64,000 bases of DNA from CAVTHW01 sp963734625 (GTDB lineage Bacteria > Acidobacteriota > Terriglobia > Bryobacterales > Bryobacteraceae), in contig CAVTHW010000012.1 of NCBI GenBank assembly GCA_963734625.1, positions 62,001 to 126,000 of the forward strand, written 5' to 3'. Below are positions 37,687 through 46,267 of the stretch, piece by piece; position 1 is the first letter of the stretch; each line of letters starts with the position of its first letter. The notes beneath the pieces were generated by a model that was given only the letters and a program-made list of their open reading frames with translations, did no database searches and was not told the origin of the DNA. The translations under genes and the position numbers were made by a program.

Positions 37687-39030
37687 CTACTTCTCCGGCT
37701 TCCTGACCTGCTCGAAATACTGCTGCACGAACTGCTGGTAGATCAGCGGCACCTGGTCGCGGTGGATCTGCCCGCCGCCCTCGGCATGGGCGGCATCGCT
37801 CTGCGAATAGGGCGTTGCCAGATCCTGCTTCTTGTCGGAGGGGACCTCCACCATCATCTCGCCGGTGATCTTGGCCTGCCGCTCGAGGTACTGCTCGTTG
37901 ATCTTACCCATGGCGTTGAGCCGCTCGGCTTTCCTGATCTCCATCGAGCCGTCGCCTTGTCCGGCGCCCGTGCGCTCAGAGCCGTCGTCCGTGTCGGATT
38001 CCGCGAAATCTTCTTCGCCTTGTGAGGGCGTCGACGCACTCTGTGCGTTGGCCTGCTCCTGGGAGGCCGGCTGATTGGGGTCGGGGGCGCCCTGCCCCTG
38101 CTGGTTCTGAGCCTGGTTGCCCTTCTCGCCCTTCTCGCCCTTGCCGCCCTTCTCGCCGTTTTCGCCCTTCTCGTACTCGCTCTTCTTGCCCGTGCTCTCC
38201 GCGCCCCCGCCCTGTTCGTCGTCTACGTTGACGCCCTTGACCAGGTCCTTCCACGCGTCCATCAGCTTATCGAGCAGGCCGGTATCCTCGGTTGACTGCT
38301 TCTTGTCCGGCAGTCCCATGGTGCTCTTCTTAAGCTCGTCGAGAATGCCGTTCTCGTCGAACGAGTCGAGCGCCTCCTCGGCCAGGGGATCGAAGGGGGA
38401 GCCGGGCGGCGGGGGCAGCTTGGCGTTTCGCGGCATCACCGGCTTGCGCAGCCCGGCCACCTGCCAGGCGGTCATAAAGTAGTCGGCGAAACCCGGCATG
38501 AGCGGCGTTCGCAAATCCAGGCTGCCGCGGACTCCGTAACGCACGCCGAACATTCCCGCCGCCGCTAGCGCCAGCACGCCGGCTACGTAGACCGAACGAG
38601 TGAACCGGATTGGCGCCGCGGTCTTGACCGCGATCGCGCCGCATATTTCCTCAGCGCGGCGCAAAACCACGTCCTTCAGGCCTGCCTCCCGGCTGCCGTT
38701 GTCGGCGCCGGCGAAGTAGCAGGCGGTCGAAAGCGAATCTCCGAGTTCCAGTCTCCGGTCCACCCGCTGCGCCAGGCCATAGTCGGACGGGACCCTTCGA
38801 ATGGTCCGGTAAAGGCCAAACCCAAAGCTGCCGCCAAAGAGAATCACCGGCCAATACCAGTTCAGGATCTGGGTCCCCAGAAACAGCAGCAGGATCATTC
38901 CGGCCAGCGCGGCGCACGACGCCGTGACCGCCTGATCGAGCAGCACAGCGGCAATCGCGCGGCGCTTGGAGCGCCGGAGGAATTCGTGTAGTTGACTCAG
39001 GTCCGCCAAAGGGAGTCCCTCAGGAAGCAA
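37687..39030 (-). CDS. Membrane protein with GEK-rich low-complexity region, DUF4175-like
   Basis: The 447-residue protein has about two N-terminal membrane helices (residues about 27-65) and one near 147-165. The central part, about residues 285-330, is very low complexity, with repeats of GEKG (collagen-like Gly every third residue) followed by Gln/Asn/Pro-rich stretches. The C-terminal third is charged and helical. The predicted start is TTG at 39030. Proteins of this form lie near MoxR-DUF58-BatA modules, so it probably belongs to the module upstream although the M56-BlaI pair separates them. The low-complexity segment may be a flexible linker. The function is unknown. Confidence 0.6.
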   Translation of the reverse strand: MLPEGLPLADLSQLHEFLRRSKRRAIAAVLLDQAVTASCAALAGMILLLFLGTQILNWYWPVILFGGSFGFGLYRTIRRVPSDYGLAQRVDRRLELGDSLSTACYFAGADNGSREAGLKDVVLRRAEEICGAIAVKTAAPIRFTRSVYVAGVLALAAAGMFGVRYGVRGSLDLRTPLMPGFADYFMTAWQVAGLRKPVMPRNAKLPPPPGSPFDPLAEEALDSFDENGILDELKKSTMGLPDKKQSTEDTGLLDKLMDAWKDLVKGVNVDDEQGGGAESTGKKSEYEKGENGEKGGKGEKGEKGNQAQNQQGQGAPDPNQPASQEQANAQSASTPSQGEEDFAESDTDDGSERTGAGQGDGSMEIRKAERLNAMGKINEQYLERQAKITGEMMVEVPSDKKQDLATPYSQSDAAHAEGGGQIHRDQVPLIYQQFVQQYFEQVRKPEK

Positions 39031-39092
39031 AGTATTGCACTTCTTCTATAATACTCCGTCCTGAGCCGCCTACCCGGCCGGGGTGTGGGGTC

Positions 39093-39166
39093 AGGCTTTC
39101 AGCCTGCCGCCGGCTCTTGAGTCGGCGTTCTTACGGGCTGTCGCCAGACGCCCGGGCAAAGCCCGG
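39093..39166. repeat. Pair of short palindromes of REP type
   Basis: AGGCT-TTC-AGCCT (39093-39105) and CCGGGC-AAA-GCCCGG (39152-39166) are two perfect hairpins in the 296-base gap between the GEK-rich gene and the DinB gene. Similar GC-rich palindromes with short AT loops are dispersed in acidobacterial intergenic regions as far as I recall. They could also act as weak terminators, but no T-run follows. The rest of this gap is occupied by repeat copy B. Confidence 0.5.
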
Positions 39167-39228
39167 CGGTAGCCAGAAATGGCTGACCACACAAGCACGC
39201 CGGCGATTCCCCTTTTATGTCGCACACC

Positions 39229-39323
39229 CGTCCAGGACCCGGTTCTAGACTGCCGTTGGGAGGGGTATTTCGGGCGGCGAAACGCGGTTACTGCGGAAAA
39301 TGCGTCTGTCCCCTTAAAATACA
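39229..39323. repeat. Dispersed repeat, copy B, adjoining a start codon
   Basis: This 95-base stretch, read on the minus strand, matches the first 95 bases of copy A (3717-3811) with about 9 mismatches. The second inverted end present in copy A is missing, so copy B is truncated on its left. It ends 3 bases before the DinB start codon at 39327, so the 5' leader or promoter of that gene must lie partly or wholly within the repeat. Confidence 0.7.
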
Positions 39324-39326
39324 AGG

Positions 39327-39878
39327 ATGAACTACTACGGATCGAAAGAGATTGCTCGGAGCTTTCGCACGGTACGGAAGAACACCATCGCCGTGGCCGA
39401 GGACATTCCCGAGCAGCACTACGGATTCCGGGCCACACCCGAGACGCGAACCGTGGCGCAGACGCTGGTGCATATCGCGGTGTCGACGCGTTTCCCCGAG
39501 AAAGTGCACATCATCGAACAGCGAACCACGCTGGATGGATTCGACTTCTTCGGCTTCTTCGGCGCGCTGAGCGCCGAGGAACAGGTGGGGCGTTCGAAGG
39601 CGGAGATCGTCGGCATGCTGCGAACGGAGGGCGAAAAGTTCGCGCACATGCTGGACGGATTGCCGGAAGATGTCTTGAGCCAGCGAGTGGCTTCCCCGAA
39701 GGGCGTTGAGCCGCCCAGCAAATCGCGGCTCGAATTGCTGATGAGCGCCAAGGAGCACGAGATGCACCACCGCGGGCAGCTCATGTTGATCGAGCGGCTG
39801 CTGGGCATCGTGCCGCACCTGACGCGCGCGATGCAGGAGCGGGTCGCCGCCATGCAGGCCAATCAAGAGAAGGCGTAG
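39327..39878 (+). CDS. DinB family protein
   Basis: The 183-residue four-helix protein has the probable metal-binding histidines of the DinB/YfiT family in TLVHIAVS (near residue 50) and AKEHEMHHRGQL (near 140-150). Family members bind a divalent metal and often act as thiol-dependent S-transferases or unknown hydrolases; the substrate is not evident. It starts directly after dispersed repeat copy B. The 3' end overlaps the convergent ABC transporter gene by 16 bases. A second DinB gene is at about 44.2 kb. Confidence 0.85.
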   Translation: MNYYGSKEIARSFRTVRKNTIAVAEDIPEQHYGFRATPETRTVAQTLVHIAVSTRFPEKVHIIEQRTTLDGFDFFGFFGALSAEEQVGRSKAEIVGMLRTEGEKFAHMLDGLPEDVLSQRVASPKGVEPPSKSRLELLMSAKEHEMHHRGQLMLIERLLGIVPHLTRAMQERVAAMQANQEKA

Positions 39879-41617
39879 CTGCCTTCCCCCACCTGCTGGC
39901 GCCACATCGCGTGATAGAGGCCCTTGTTCGCCAGCAGCTCGGCGTGACGGCCAAATTCCACGATGCGGCCGCGCTCGAGCACGTAGATGCGATCGGCGTG
40001 CAGCACGGTCGAGAGGCGGTGGGCAATCAGGCAGGTGATCGCGTCGCGGCTCACCGCGACATCCCGGATGGTCTGGCTGATCTCTTCCTCGGTCAGGGAG
40101 TCTAGCGACGAGGTCGCCTCGTCGAAGACCAGCAACTGCGGCCGGCGTAGCAGCGCTCGCGCAATCGAGAGCCGCTGCTTCTCGCCGCCGGAGACTTTCA
40201 CCCCACCCTCGCCGATCACCGTGTCGAGCCCGAGGTCCGCGCGCGCGAGCAGGCTCTCGACCGCCGCCTGTCCCAGCACCTCGAGGCACTCCGCATCGGT
40301 CGCACCCGGCCGCACGAAGAGCAGATTGTCGCGGATCGTCCCCGAGAACAATTGCGCGTCCTGGGTCACGAAGCCGATCCGCTCGCGCAAATCGTCTATA
40401 TCGACCTCGTCTTCCGCAGTCCCGTTGTAGTAGATATGCCCGGTTTGAGGCCGGTACAGGCCCACCAGCAGCTTAACCAGGGTCGTCTTGCCCGCACCCG
40501 ACGGCCCCACAAACGCGATGGTCTCGCCGCGGGCTACCTGAAACGAGACCTCCCGCAGAGCCGGCACGGAAGCCGACTGGTGCTGAAACGAAACATTGTC
40601 GAAGGTGAGTGTCTCCAGCAGTCCCACGGTCACCGGCCGCAGAGGCCGCGGCTCGGGCGGCATGGCCAGAATCGCTTCGAAGTTCTGGAGGGAGACTTCG
40701 GTCTCGCGATACACGTTGATCACATTGCCGAGTTCCTGCAGCGGGCCAAAGATGAAGAACGAATAGATGAACAGCGAGAAGAACTGTCCGACGGTAATCC
40801 GCTGGGTGAAGATCAGGTAGAGCATCAGAAACAGGATCGACGTCCTCAACAGGTTCACGAAGGAGCCCTGCACGAAGCTCAGGCTGCGCAGGTAGCGCAC
40901 CTTCTTCAGTTCCAGCTTGAGGATTGCGGCCGTGGTCCCGTTGAGGCGGGCGATCTCCTGCTGCGCCAGCCCCAGGCTCTTTACCAGTTCGATGTTGCGC
41001 AACGACTCGGTTGTGGCTCCCGCCAGCGCCGTCGTCTCCCGGACAATATGCTTCTGAATTTCCTTGATCTTGCGGCTCAAAATCGAGCTCAATCCGCCCA
41101 GCAGCGGCACCGTGAGCAGATAGGCAGGCGCAATGGACCAGTGCACACGCAGCGCATAGATCATCACGAATGCGAGACCGATCAGGGTGGTGAACACCAT
41201 GTTCACCGCCAGCGAAATGAACTTCTCCACGTCGGAGCGAACCTTCTGCAACTTGCCCAAAGTTTCGCCGCTACGCTGGTCTTCGAACAGGGCATAGGAC
41301 AGTTCCAGGGAGTGCCGGACGCCGTCGGCGTAGATACGCGCCCCTACCTGCTGGGTGATCAGGTTGACGAAGTAGTCCTGGAAATTCTTGGCCACGCGGG
41401 ACACAAAAGCGACTCCCACGGCTGCCCCCAGCAGGACACTCACCCCCCTCAAGAACTGCCCGCTCGTATATTCGCGGTAACGGGTGGCGTACGAGTCGAT
41501 GATGTGCCGGAAAATCAACGGGTCCAGCAGGGAGAAGACCTGGTTGACCGCCGCCAGGGTCAACGCCGTAACCACCAGTTTCCAGTAGTGCCGCAGATAC
41601 CGACGGAGAATCAGCAT
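39863..41617 (-). CDS. ABC exporter, fused membrane and ATPase domains (MsbA-like)
   Basis: The 584-residue half-transporter has about six membrane helices in the first 300 residues, then an ATPase domain: Walker A GPSGAGKTT near residue 372, Q-loop in FVTQDAQLFSGTI, signature VSGGEKQR, Walker B LLVFDEATSSLD and H-loop LIAHRLSTV. It should work as a homodimer or heterodimer exporting a lipid, peptide or drug; the exact cargo is unclear. No partner gene is adjacent. The opposite strand carries a long open frame that I treat as a shadow. Confidence 0.9.
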   Translation of the reverse strand: MLILRRYLRHYWKLVVTALTLAAVNQVFSLLDPLIFRHIIDSYATRYREYTSGQFLRGVSVLLGAAVGVAFVSRVAKNFQDYFVNLITQQVGARIYADGVRHSLELSYALFEDQRSGETLGKLQKVRSDVEKFISLAVNMVFTTLIGLAFVMIYALRVHWSIAPAYLLTVPLLGGLSSILSRKIKEIQKHIVRETTALAGATTESLRNIELVKSLGLAQQEIARLNGTTAAILKLELKKVRYLRSLSFVQGSFVNLLRTSILFLMLYLIFTQRITVGQFFSLFIYSFFIFGPLQELGNVINVYRETEVSLQNFEAILAMPPEPRPLRPVTVGLLETLTFDNVSFQHQSASVPALREVSFQVARGETIAFVGPSGAGKTTLVKLLVGLYRPQTGHIYYNGTAEDEVDIDDLRERIGFVTQDAQLFSGTIRDNLLFVRPGATDAECLEVLGQAAVESLLARADLGLDTVIGEGGVKVSGGEKQRLSIARALLRRPQLLVFDEATSSLDSLTEEEISQTIRDVAVSRDAITCLIAHRLSTVLHADRIYVLERGRIVEFGRHAELLANKGLYHAMWRQQVGEGSYAFS

Positions 41618-41765
41618 GGTTAGAGATTCGCCCCTCCCGCAATACTCTCATTGTCTCCTGAACCCGCCTCTCCATGGTCTCGCAACGGCTACGGTGGAGT
41701 GAGAGAAGATCTATACTTTGTCTGACGTGGGCAGATCGGCAATCTGCCCGGAAAGGATAATGCCA

Positions 41766-42611
41766 ATGAAGAGAGCAACTCTGCTGGTATGTTTCGCCGC
41801 GCTGGCCTGGGGGCAAGCCCCGCCGGGTGTACCGCCGGCTAAGCCTGCTCCGCAATTCTCGCGACACATGCTGGAGGTCAAGCAGTACACCCAGGCCGAG
41901 AACGAAGCGATTGTCGCTAAGTTCAAAGGCATGCGCACGACCGATGTGTTTGACGCCCTGCAGGCGGCCGGTCTGCATAAAGTCACGGTGATGGACCGTG
42001 AGATCGGGCCGATGTGGGTCGACAATGAGAAGTTCGGCCACACCGTCTATGGCGTGGCGGTTACTCTGCGTCTGGTGCCTCCGCAGGAAACCCCTCCGAA
42101 CATCGAGTTCACCTCCAACGCGGAATTCAGCAAGTGGCAGGGGACCTGGGGACGGCGCTTTGTCTCCGCGCCGTACGCTTCTTTCCTGACACCGGACACG
42201 GTGCTGGTCATCGATGCCGCCGACCGCGCCGACAACGGGTTCTGTGGATCGAACAATGCGCTGAGCTGGAAGGCGCGCGGCATGCGCGGCATCGTAACGA
42301 GTGCGGGATGCCGCGACTCCGACGAGATGCGGAAAGAGGAGATCCCCGTCTACCAGAAAGATTCCACCCGTTTCATCAACGAGGGCACGATCGCCATCGA
42401 GTCCTACAACACGCCGGTGGTAGTGGGCGGGGTGCTGGTGATGCCGGGCGATGTGATTGTCGCCGATCTCGACGGCGTGGCGGTGGTTCCGCGCGCCAAG
42501 GCGGAGTTGGTAGCGAAGATCGCGATGGAGATCCGTTCCGGCGACAACAAGACGCGGCGCGGCCTTTACGAGAAGCTTGGCCTGAAGCCGGATTTCACCC
42601 TGGAACAGTAA
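41766..42611 (+). CDS. Exported RraA-like aldolase-fold protein
   Basis: I start at the ATG at 41766, which follows AAAGGA at suitable spacing, giving about 281 residues. A signal peptide is present (MKRATLLVCFAALAWGQ). The rest resembles the RraA family: MRTTDVFDALQAAG near residue 60, VLVIDAADRADNGFCGSNNALSWKARGMRGIVT, AGCRDSDEM and FPV-like PVYQKDS. RraA proteins are usually cytoplasmic and include HMG aldolases and oxaloacetate decarboxylases. An exported one next to a glycosidase suggests a role in sugar-acid or lactone metabolism outside the cytoplasm; that is inference. Confidence 0.75.
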   Translation: MKRATLLVCFAALAWGQAPPGVPPAKPAPQFSRHMLEVKQYTQAENEAIVAKFKGMRTTDVFDALQAAGLHKVTVMDREIGPMWVDNEKFGHTVYGVAVTLRLVPPQETPPNIEFTSNAEFSKWQGTWGRRFVSAPYASFLTPDTVLVIDAADRADNGFCGSNNALSWKARGMRGIVTSAGCRDSDEMRKEEIPVYQKDSTRFINEGTIAIESYNTPVVVGGVLVMPGDVIVADLDGVAVVPRAKAELVAKIAMEIRSGDNKTRRGLYEKLGLKPDFTLEQ

Positions 42612-42621
42612 AGGAAATGAG

Positions 42622-43214
42622 ATGAACCCTCCAATTACGCGCCGCGGCTTCGCGCTGGGCGCCGGATTGACTGTGTTCTCCGCGATCACATCCCGCAAAG
42701 GCTTCTCGGCCCAATCTCAGGAACAGCGCGTCGAAGTGGAGGCCGCAACGGAAATCGGCCTCATCAATCCGGAGTTGCATTCTTCGTTCGCCGAGCATTT
42801 GGGGAGCTGCGTCTACGGAGGCCTGTGGGTGGGCAGGGATTCGAAGATCCCCAACATCAACGGCTACCGGCGGCAGGCGGTGGAGTACCTTAAGGATCTC
42901 GGGATTCCCGTGCTGCGATGGCCGGGCGGCTGCTTCGCGGACGACTACCATTGGCGCGACGGAATCGGCCTCCCGGCCAAGCGTCCGAAGCTGGTGAACA
43001 TCCATTGGGGCTGAAGGTGAGCTGCGGGCTCACCGGGGCCAAGGCCGCCTCGGCAACGGCACAACTGCTCTCCCACGCCGATTTCAACGCCTGCAACACG
43101 TTCGAGGAACCGAACGAAGTAGTGCCGAAGCAGCACCCCGTGAGCATCGACGGATCGCGGCTGCAATTGGAGCTGCCTCCCATTTCGATCGCGGCCGTCT
43201 CCGTGCGCCTCTGA
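42622..43214 (+). pseudogene. GH51 alpha-L-arabinofuranosidase with the catalytic region deleted
   Basis: The first 125 codons are a clear GH51 N-terminus with a Tat-like leader (TRRGFALGAGL) followed by INPELHSSFAEHLG, VLRWPGGCFADDYHWRDG and NIHWG, where the frame ends in TGA at about 43014. Immediately after, in another frame, come the last ~65 residues of the same family (LKVSCGLTGAKAAS, FNACNTFEEPNEV, LPPISIAAVSVRL). About 300 residues between them, including the acid/base and nucleophile glutamates, are gone. The deletion joins at about 43010-43018. The gene cannot make an active enzyme. Confidence 0.85.
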
Positions 43215-43244
43215 GTTTACGGTTCAGTCAGGTATTCTGATACT

Positions 43245-43943
43245 TTGAAACTGCTTCTCGCAATCGTCGCGGTCAGCCTGGCGATGGCACAATCCTCGCC
43301 CGAAGGCTGGCAAACCTATCAGGATCCAAGGGGCCGATTTCGGTTCGCGTATCCGGATGAATTCGGCAGGCCATCCCCAGGCACCGATGACGGCTTCCGT
43401 AACCGAATCGCGGCAATTCGGTTTTCGGAATTCTCCGCGGGCGTCCGTGCAAACCGCATCATTCTGGGCGGCGAAGCGGTTTTGACAGCCGGGCCTCCTC
43501 AGCTCGATTTGCAGGCCGCTGGCGGGCTATACGATTCGATTACTCTCCAAGTATTCCCGGCTCGAATCGCTACCGTGATCCAGAATGCCCTGCCGGTTCT
43601 GACCGCTGCCGCTTTTTGCGACGCAATCGCACGTGAGCAGCATCTCGATCCTGCGGATAAAGGCTTAAGCACATTAGACGCCGGGCAGAGGGGAGCCATA
43701 AGGGCGGTGGACCGGATGGGCAATGTGGCACCGAAGGTCTTGCGCTGCGAGATTCTGGCTAATACGGTGACGTTTGACAAGGAATCCGCCTTCGATCCGG
43801 CAGGGCCACCCCGCCATATCTATGGGGCGATACGGTTTTTGCCACGGCCGTATTCAAGCTTCCAGTTAGTTCGCGGAAGTGCGGATGCGCCGAGCACGGC
43901 GCTACTCCAGCAGATCACGACAGTTGTCAATTCCTGGAAATAA
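43245..43943 (+). CDS. Exported protein of unknown function
   Basis: The 232-residue protein is predicted to start with TTG at 43245, which is supported by the signal peptide (MKLLLAIVAVSLAMAQSS) that follows. The mature part begins GWQTYQDPRGRFRFAYPDEFG, a wording seen in small proteins of acidobacteria and other soil bacteria with a YDPxxxFSFxYP-like motif, but I cannot name the family or a function. It contains two cysteines (FCDAI, RCEIL) that could form a disulfide. It stands alone between the GH51 remnant and the convergent DinB gene. Confidence 0.65.
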   Translation: MKLLLAIVAVSLAMAQSSPEGWQTYQDPRGRFRFAYPDEFGRPSPGTDDGFRNRIAAIRFSEFSAGVRANRIILGGEAVLTAGPPQLDLQAAGGLYDSITLQVFPARIATVIQNALPVLTAAAFCDAIAREQHLDPADKGLSTLDAGQRGAIRAVDRMGNVAPKVLRCEILANTVTFDKESAFDPAGPPRHIYGAIRFLPRPYSSFQLVRGSADAPSTALLQQITTVVNSWK

Positions 43944-43998
43944 AGATAATGTATGCCGCCTGCCAGGTGAGCGGAGAGCCCTTGGCAGGGGTAGACCC

Positions 43999-44481
43999 TC
44001 AGCCGCCGTACGGCATCGGGGGAACTTTTCCGAGCGACCGGGAGTAGACGGTAAGGGCGCCGCGGTGATGCGCGGTGTGCTCGACGATGCCCCATACGAC
44101 GTCGCTGACGGGTTGACCACTCATGACCGGTCCGGGCAGCGGCCGGGCGAGATTCTCCGGGCTGAGCGAGCGGATGAAGTGGATCGCGTTCGCGTACGCC
44201 GTTTCGAGCATCCGGCGAGCGGCGGCGAGGGAGGTCACACCCGCAGTAGCCTTGGCGTGCTTCTCGAAATCGAGATCAAAACCCCCAGGCCGGGAGACGC
44301 CTTCAATGAACCAGTCGAGCGTCTGGGCCGTGTGCGCGACCAACTGGGCGACCGTCAGCATGCCTTCCTGGGGACGGAATTCAGAGTCGGACTCCTCGAG
44401 GACCCTGGTTGAGCGCTCAAAGTAATCCTTGCTTGTGAGCAACTGGCTGGCGAAATCATAAACTGGCAGTTGTGGGGTCAT
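43999..44481 (-). CDS. DinB family protein
   Basis: The 160-residue four-helix protein shows the family histidines in QLVAHTAQTLDWF (near residue 50) and IVEHTAHHRGAL (near 135-142). It would bind a divalent metal. The reaction is unknown. It is the last gene of a long run of minus-strand genes (hemerythrin-like down to this one) separated by short gaps, and is not closely similar to the DinB gene at 39.3 kb. Confidence 0.85.
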   Translation of the reverse strand: MTPQLPVYDFASQLLTSKDYFERSTRVLEESDSEFRPQEGMLTVAQLVAHTAQTLDWFIEGVSRPGGFDLDFEKHAKATAGVTSLAAARRMLETAYANAIHFIRSLSPENLARPLPGPVMSGQPVSDVVWGIVEHTAHHRGALTVYSRSLGKVPPMPYGG

Positions 44482-44518
44482 AAACTAGACTATAGCCGAA
44501 GGTGAAGAACAAGAAGAA

Positions 44519-45877
44519 TCAGAGCTTGCGCCCGAGGATCGCGTAGTCCAGGCCGCCGAAGAACGCCTCGCGGAACTCCCCGGGCAGGGCGGCCAGGGAG
44601 GGCATCGACTCGACGGCCGGCGACAGGTGGTGGACCTCGATCCGCCCCAGACCCGCTTCCTCCATGTAAAACTTGAGCAGCGCCGCCGGGACAGGCCGCC
44701 GGTGAGTGGGATCGAGATAGAAGTGCGAGGTGAAGATGGCCAGGCACTCCGGGTTGGGGGTTTCGATCGCCAGGAGGCCGCCCGTCTCCAGCTTGGATGC
44801 CGCAATGCGGATGAACTCGGCAATCCGCTCTGGCGGCAGATGCTCGACCACCTGGGCCGAGAAGACGCCGTCGAGAGCGCAATCGGGGAGCCCGTCAAGA
44901 TAGACGAACAGATCGCCGCGCTCCGCTTGAAGCCCCTTCGAGCGGGCCAGCGCCACGCACTCCTCGCTCAGGTCGACGCCGCGGGCCGTGACCCCGGCCT
45001 CTCGCATCAACTCCAAAAACTCGCCGCGGCCACAGCCCAAGTCCAGCACCGCGCGCCGGCCCTGGAAGATCGGCACATAGAACTTCTGCCGCTCGCGAAC
45101 GTACTCCTCGGTCCCGCGGAAGCGCTCCGCAAACCACATGAAATCGACGGGGACGGGAGCGGGAGCGGCCGCCGGCGCTGCTGCACTCGGGGCCACCGCC
45201 GCACGCTGCCGAAGCAAACGAAGCTCGGCGTGGATGAGGCGCTCGTAGTCGCCCCGGATCTTCTCAAGGTCGGCCCAAAGCCGCTGCTGGATTTCGACGC
45301 CGGCGCTCGCCAGTGAGTGGGCGAACTCCTCGTGCTGCGATCGTACGCGATCCCGGAAGCCAGTTTCCATGTCGAAGGTCCGCTTCTCGAAAGCGGCCCG
45401 CAAATCCGCGACGCTGCGCAGGAACTGGATCTCGTTGACCGCCAGTTTCCGCTCCCATTCGACCCGCCACGCTTCCCAATGCGAGCAGATGTCTTTAAGC
45501 GCTCGCGCTTCCTGTTCCACGGCCGCTATGCGCGCCAGCGCGCGGTTGTTCTCGTTGAGCGCCTCGAGCACGGCCTCGATGGCGGAAACGGTAGCGCGGT
45601 TGAATTCCACCTGCTCGCGGACGTGCCAGTCGAGCAGCCTTGCGACAGTCTTCTTGCAGCTTTGAATCAGGCCGTTGACCGCGCCCCCCGCCCTGGGGTT
45701 GACCGTGCCGATCGCAGCTACTTTGGCTTCCGCGCGATCGCGCGCCTGGAGCAGCGGCAGCAGGTCCGGCAGCGTAACATTGCCAAGGGCGCCGGCGGGA
45801 TGGCGGGCGCTCACGCGCTCGCGTATCTCGCGGACGATCTCCTCAATCTCCCCGGTTTGGCCGTCATCGCTGGGCAA
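44519..45877 (-). CDS. Methyltransferase with a long N-terminal coiled coil, WbdD-like
   Basis: I start at a TTG at 45877; a longer frame starts at 45946 but its first 23 codons only re-read the queF end. The N-terminal half is helical and coiled-coil-like (EQVEFNRATVSAIEAVLEAL, RKLAVNEIQFLRSVADLRAAF). The C-terminal domain is a class I methyltransferase: VLDLGCGRGEFLELMREAG, ARGVDLSEECVALA, ERGDLFVYL and SAQVVEHLPPE, with ETPNPECL. This layout is known from O-antigen chain-terminating methyltransferases. A glycan target is likely but not shown by the neighbourhood. It overlaps queF by about 14 bases. Confidence 0.7.
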   Translation of the reverse strand: MPSDDGQTGEIEEIVREIRERVSARHPAGALGNVTLPDLLPLLQARDRAEAKVAAIGTVNPRAGGAVNGLIQSCKKTVARLLDWHVREQVEFNRATVSAIEAVLEALNENNRALARIAAVEQEARALKDICSHWEAWRVEWERKLAVNEIQFLRSVADLRAAFEKRTFDMETGFRDRVRSQHEEFAHSLASAGVEIQQRLWADLEKIRGDYERLIHAELRLLRQRAAVAPSAAAPAAAPAPVPVDFMWFAERFRGTEEYVRERQKFYVPIFQGRRAVLDLGCGRGEFLELMREAGVTARGVDLSEECVALARSKGLQAERGDLFVYLDGLPDCALDGVFSAQVVEHLPPERIAEFIRIAASKLETGGLLAIETPNPECLAIFTSHFYLDPTHRRPVPAALLKFYMEEAGLGRIEVHHLSPAVESMPSLAALPGEFREAFFGGLDYAILGRKL

Positions 45878-46265
45878 GGCGTTTCCCGCTCCAGGTTGCG
45901 GTGATTTTCGAGGAGAGCCCGCCCCTGGGGTTGAATTCCCCGACAACGGACGCCGACACCGGCTTCACCGCCGCGACCAAATCGCGCAGGAACCGGTTGA
46001 CGGCGTTTTCCTGAAAAATGCCGAGGCTGCGATAGCCCAATTCATACAACTTGAGCGACTTCAGCTCGACACAGTGCTTGTCCGGCACGTAGCGGATGGT
46101 CAGCTTCCCGAAATCCGGCAGGCCCGTTTTAGGACAGACCGAGGTGAACTCCGGAATCACAATCTCGATTTCGTAACCCGGGAACTGATTGGGGAAGGTC
46201 TCGAGCGCCGGCAGCGGAACCTTGAGGCCCGCGCGGGCGTGCGCTTCGGTGTATCCGTTCTTCAT
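45864..46265 (-). CDS. queF: 7-cyano-7-deazaguanine (preQ0) reductase
   Basis: The 133-residue enzyme starts at the ATG at 46265, just 2 bases after the upstream stop; the longer frame is not real. The catalytic cysteine is Cys44 in FTSVCPKTGLPDFG, with the proton donor Asp51, and the family motif ELKSLKLYELGYRS follows. QueF reduces preQ0 to preQ1 with NADPH, a step of tRNA queuosine synthesis. No other queuosine gene or preQ1 riboswitch is seen here; the gene sits inside an unrelated run. Confidence 0.93.
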   Translation of the reverse strand: MKNGYTEAHARAGLKVPLPALETFPNQFPGYEIEIVIPEFTSVCPKTGLPDFGKLTIRYVPDKHCVELKSLKLYELGYRSLGIFQENAVNRFLRDLVAAVKPVSASVVGEFNPRGGLSSKITATWSGKRLAQR

Positions 46266-46267
46266 GG

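Noticed and set aside
40352..41623. 423-codon open frame on the plus strand
   Set aside because: It is antisense to the ABC exporter and consists of His/Gln/Arg-rich sequence typical of a shadow.
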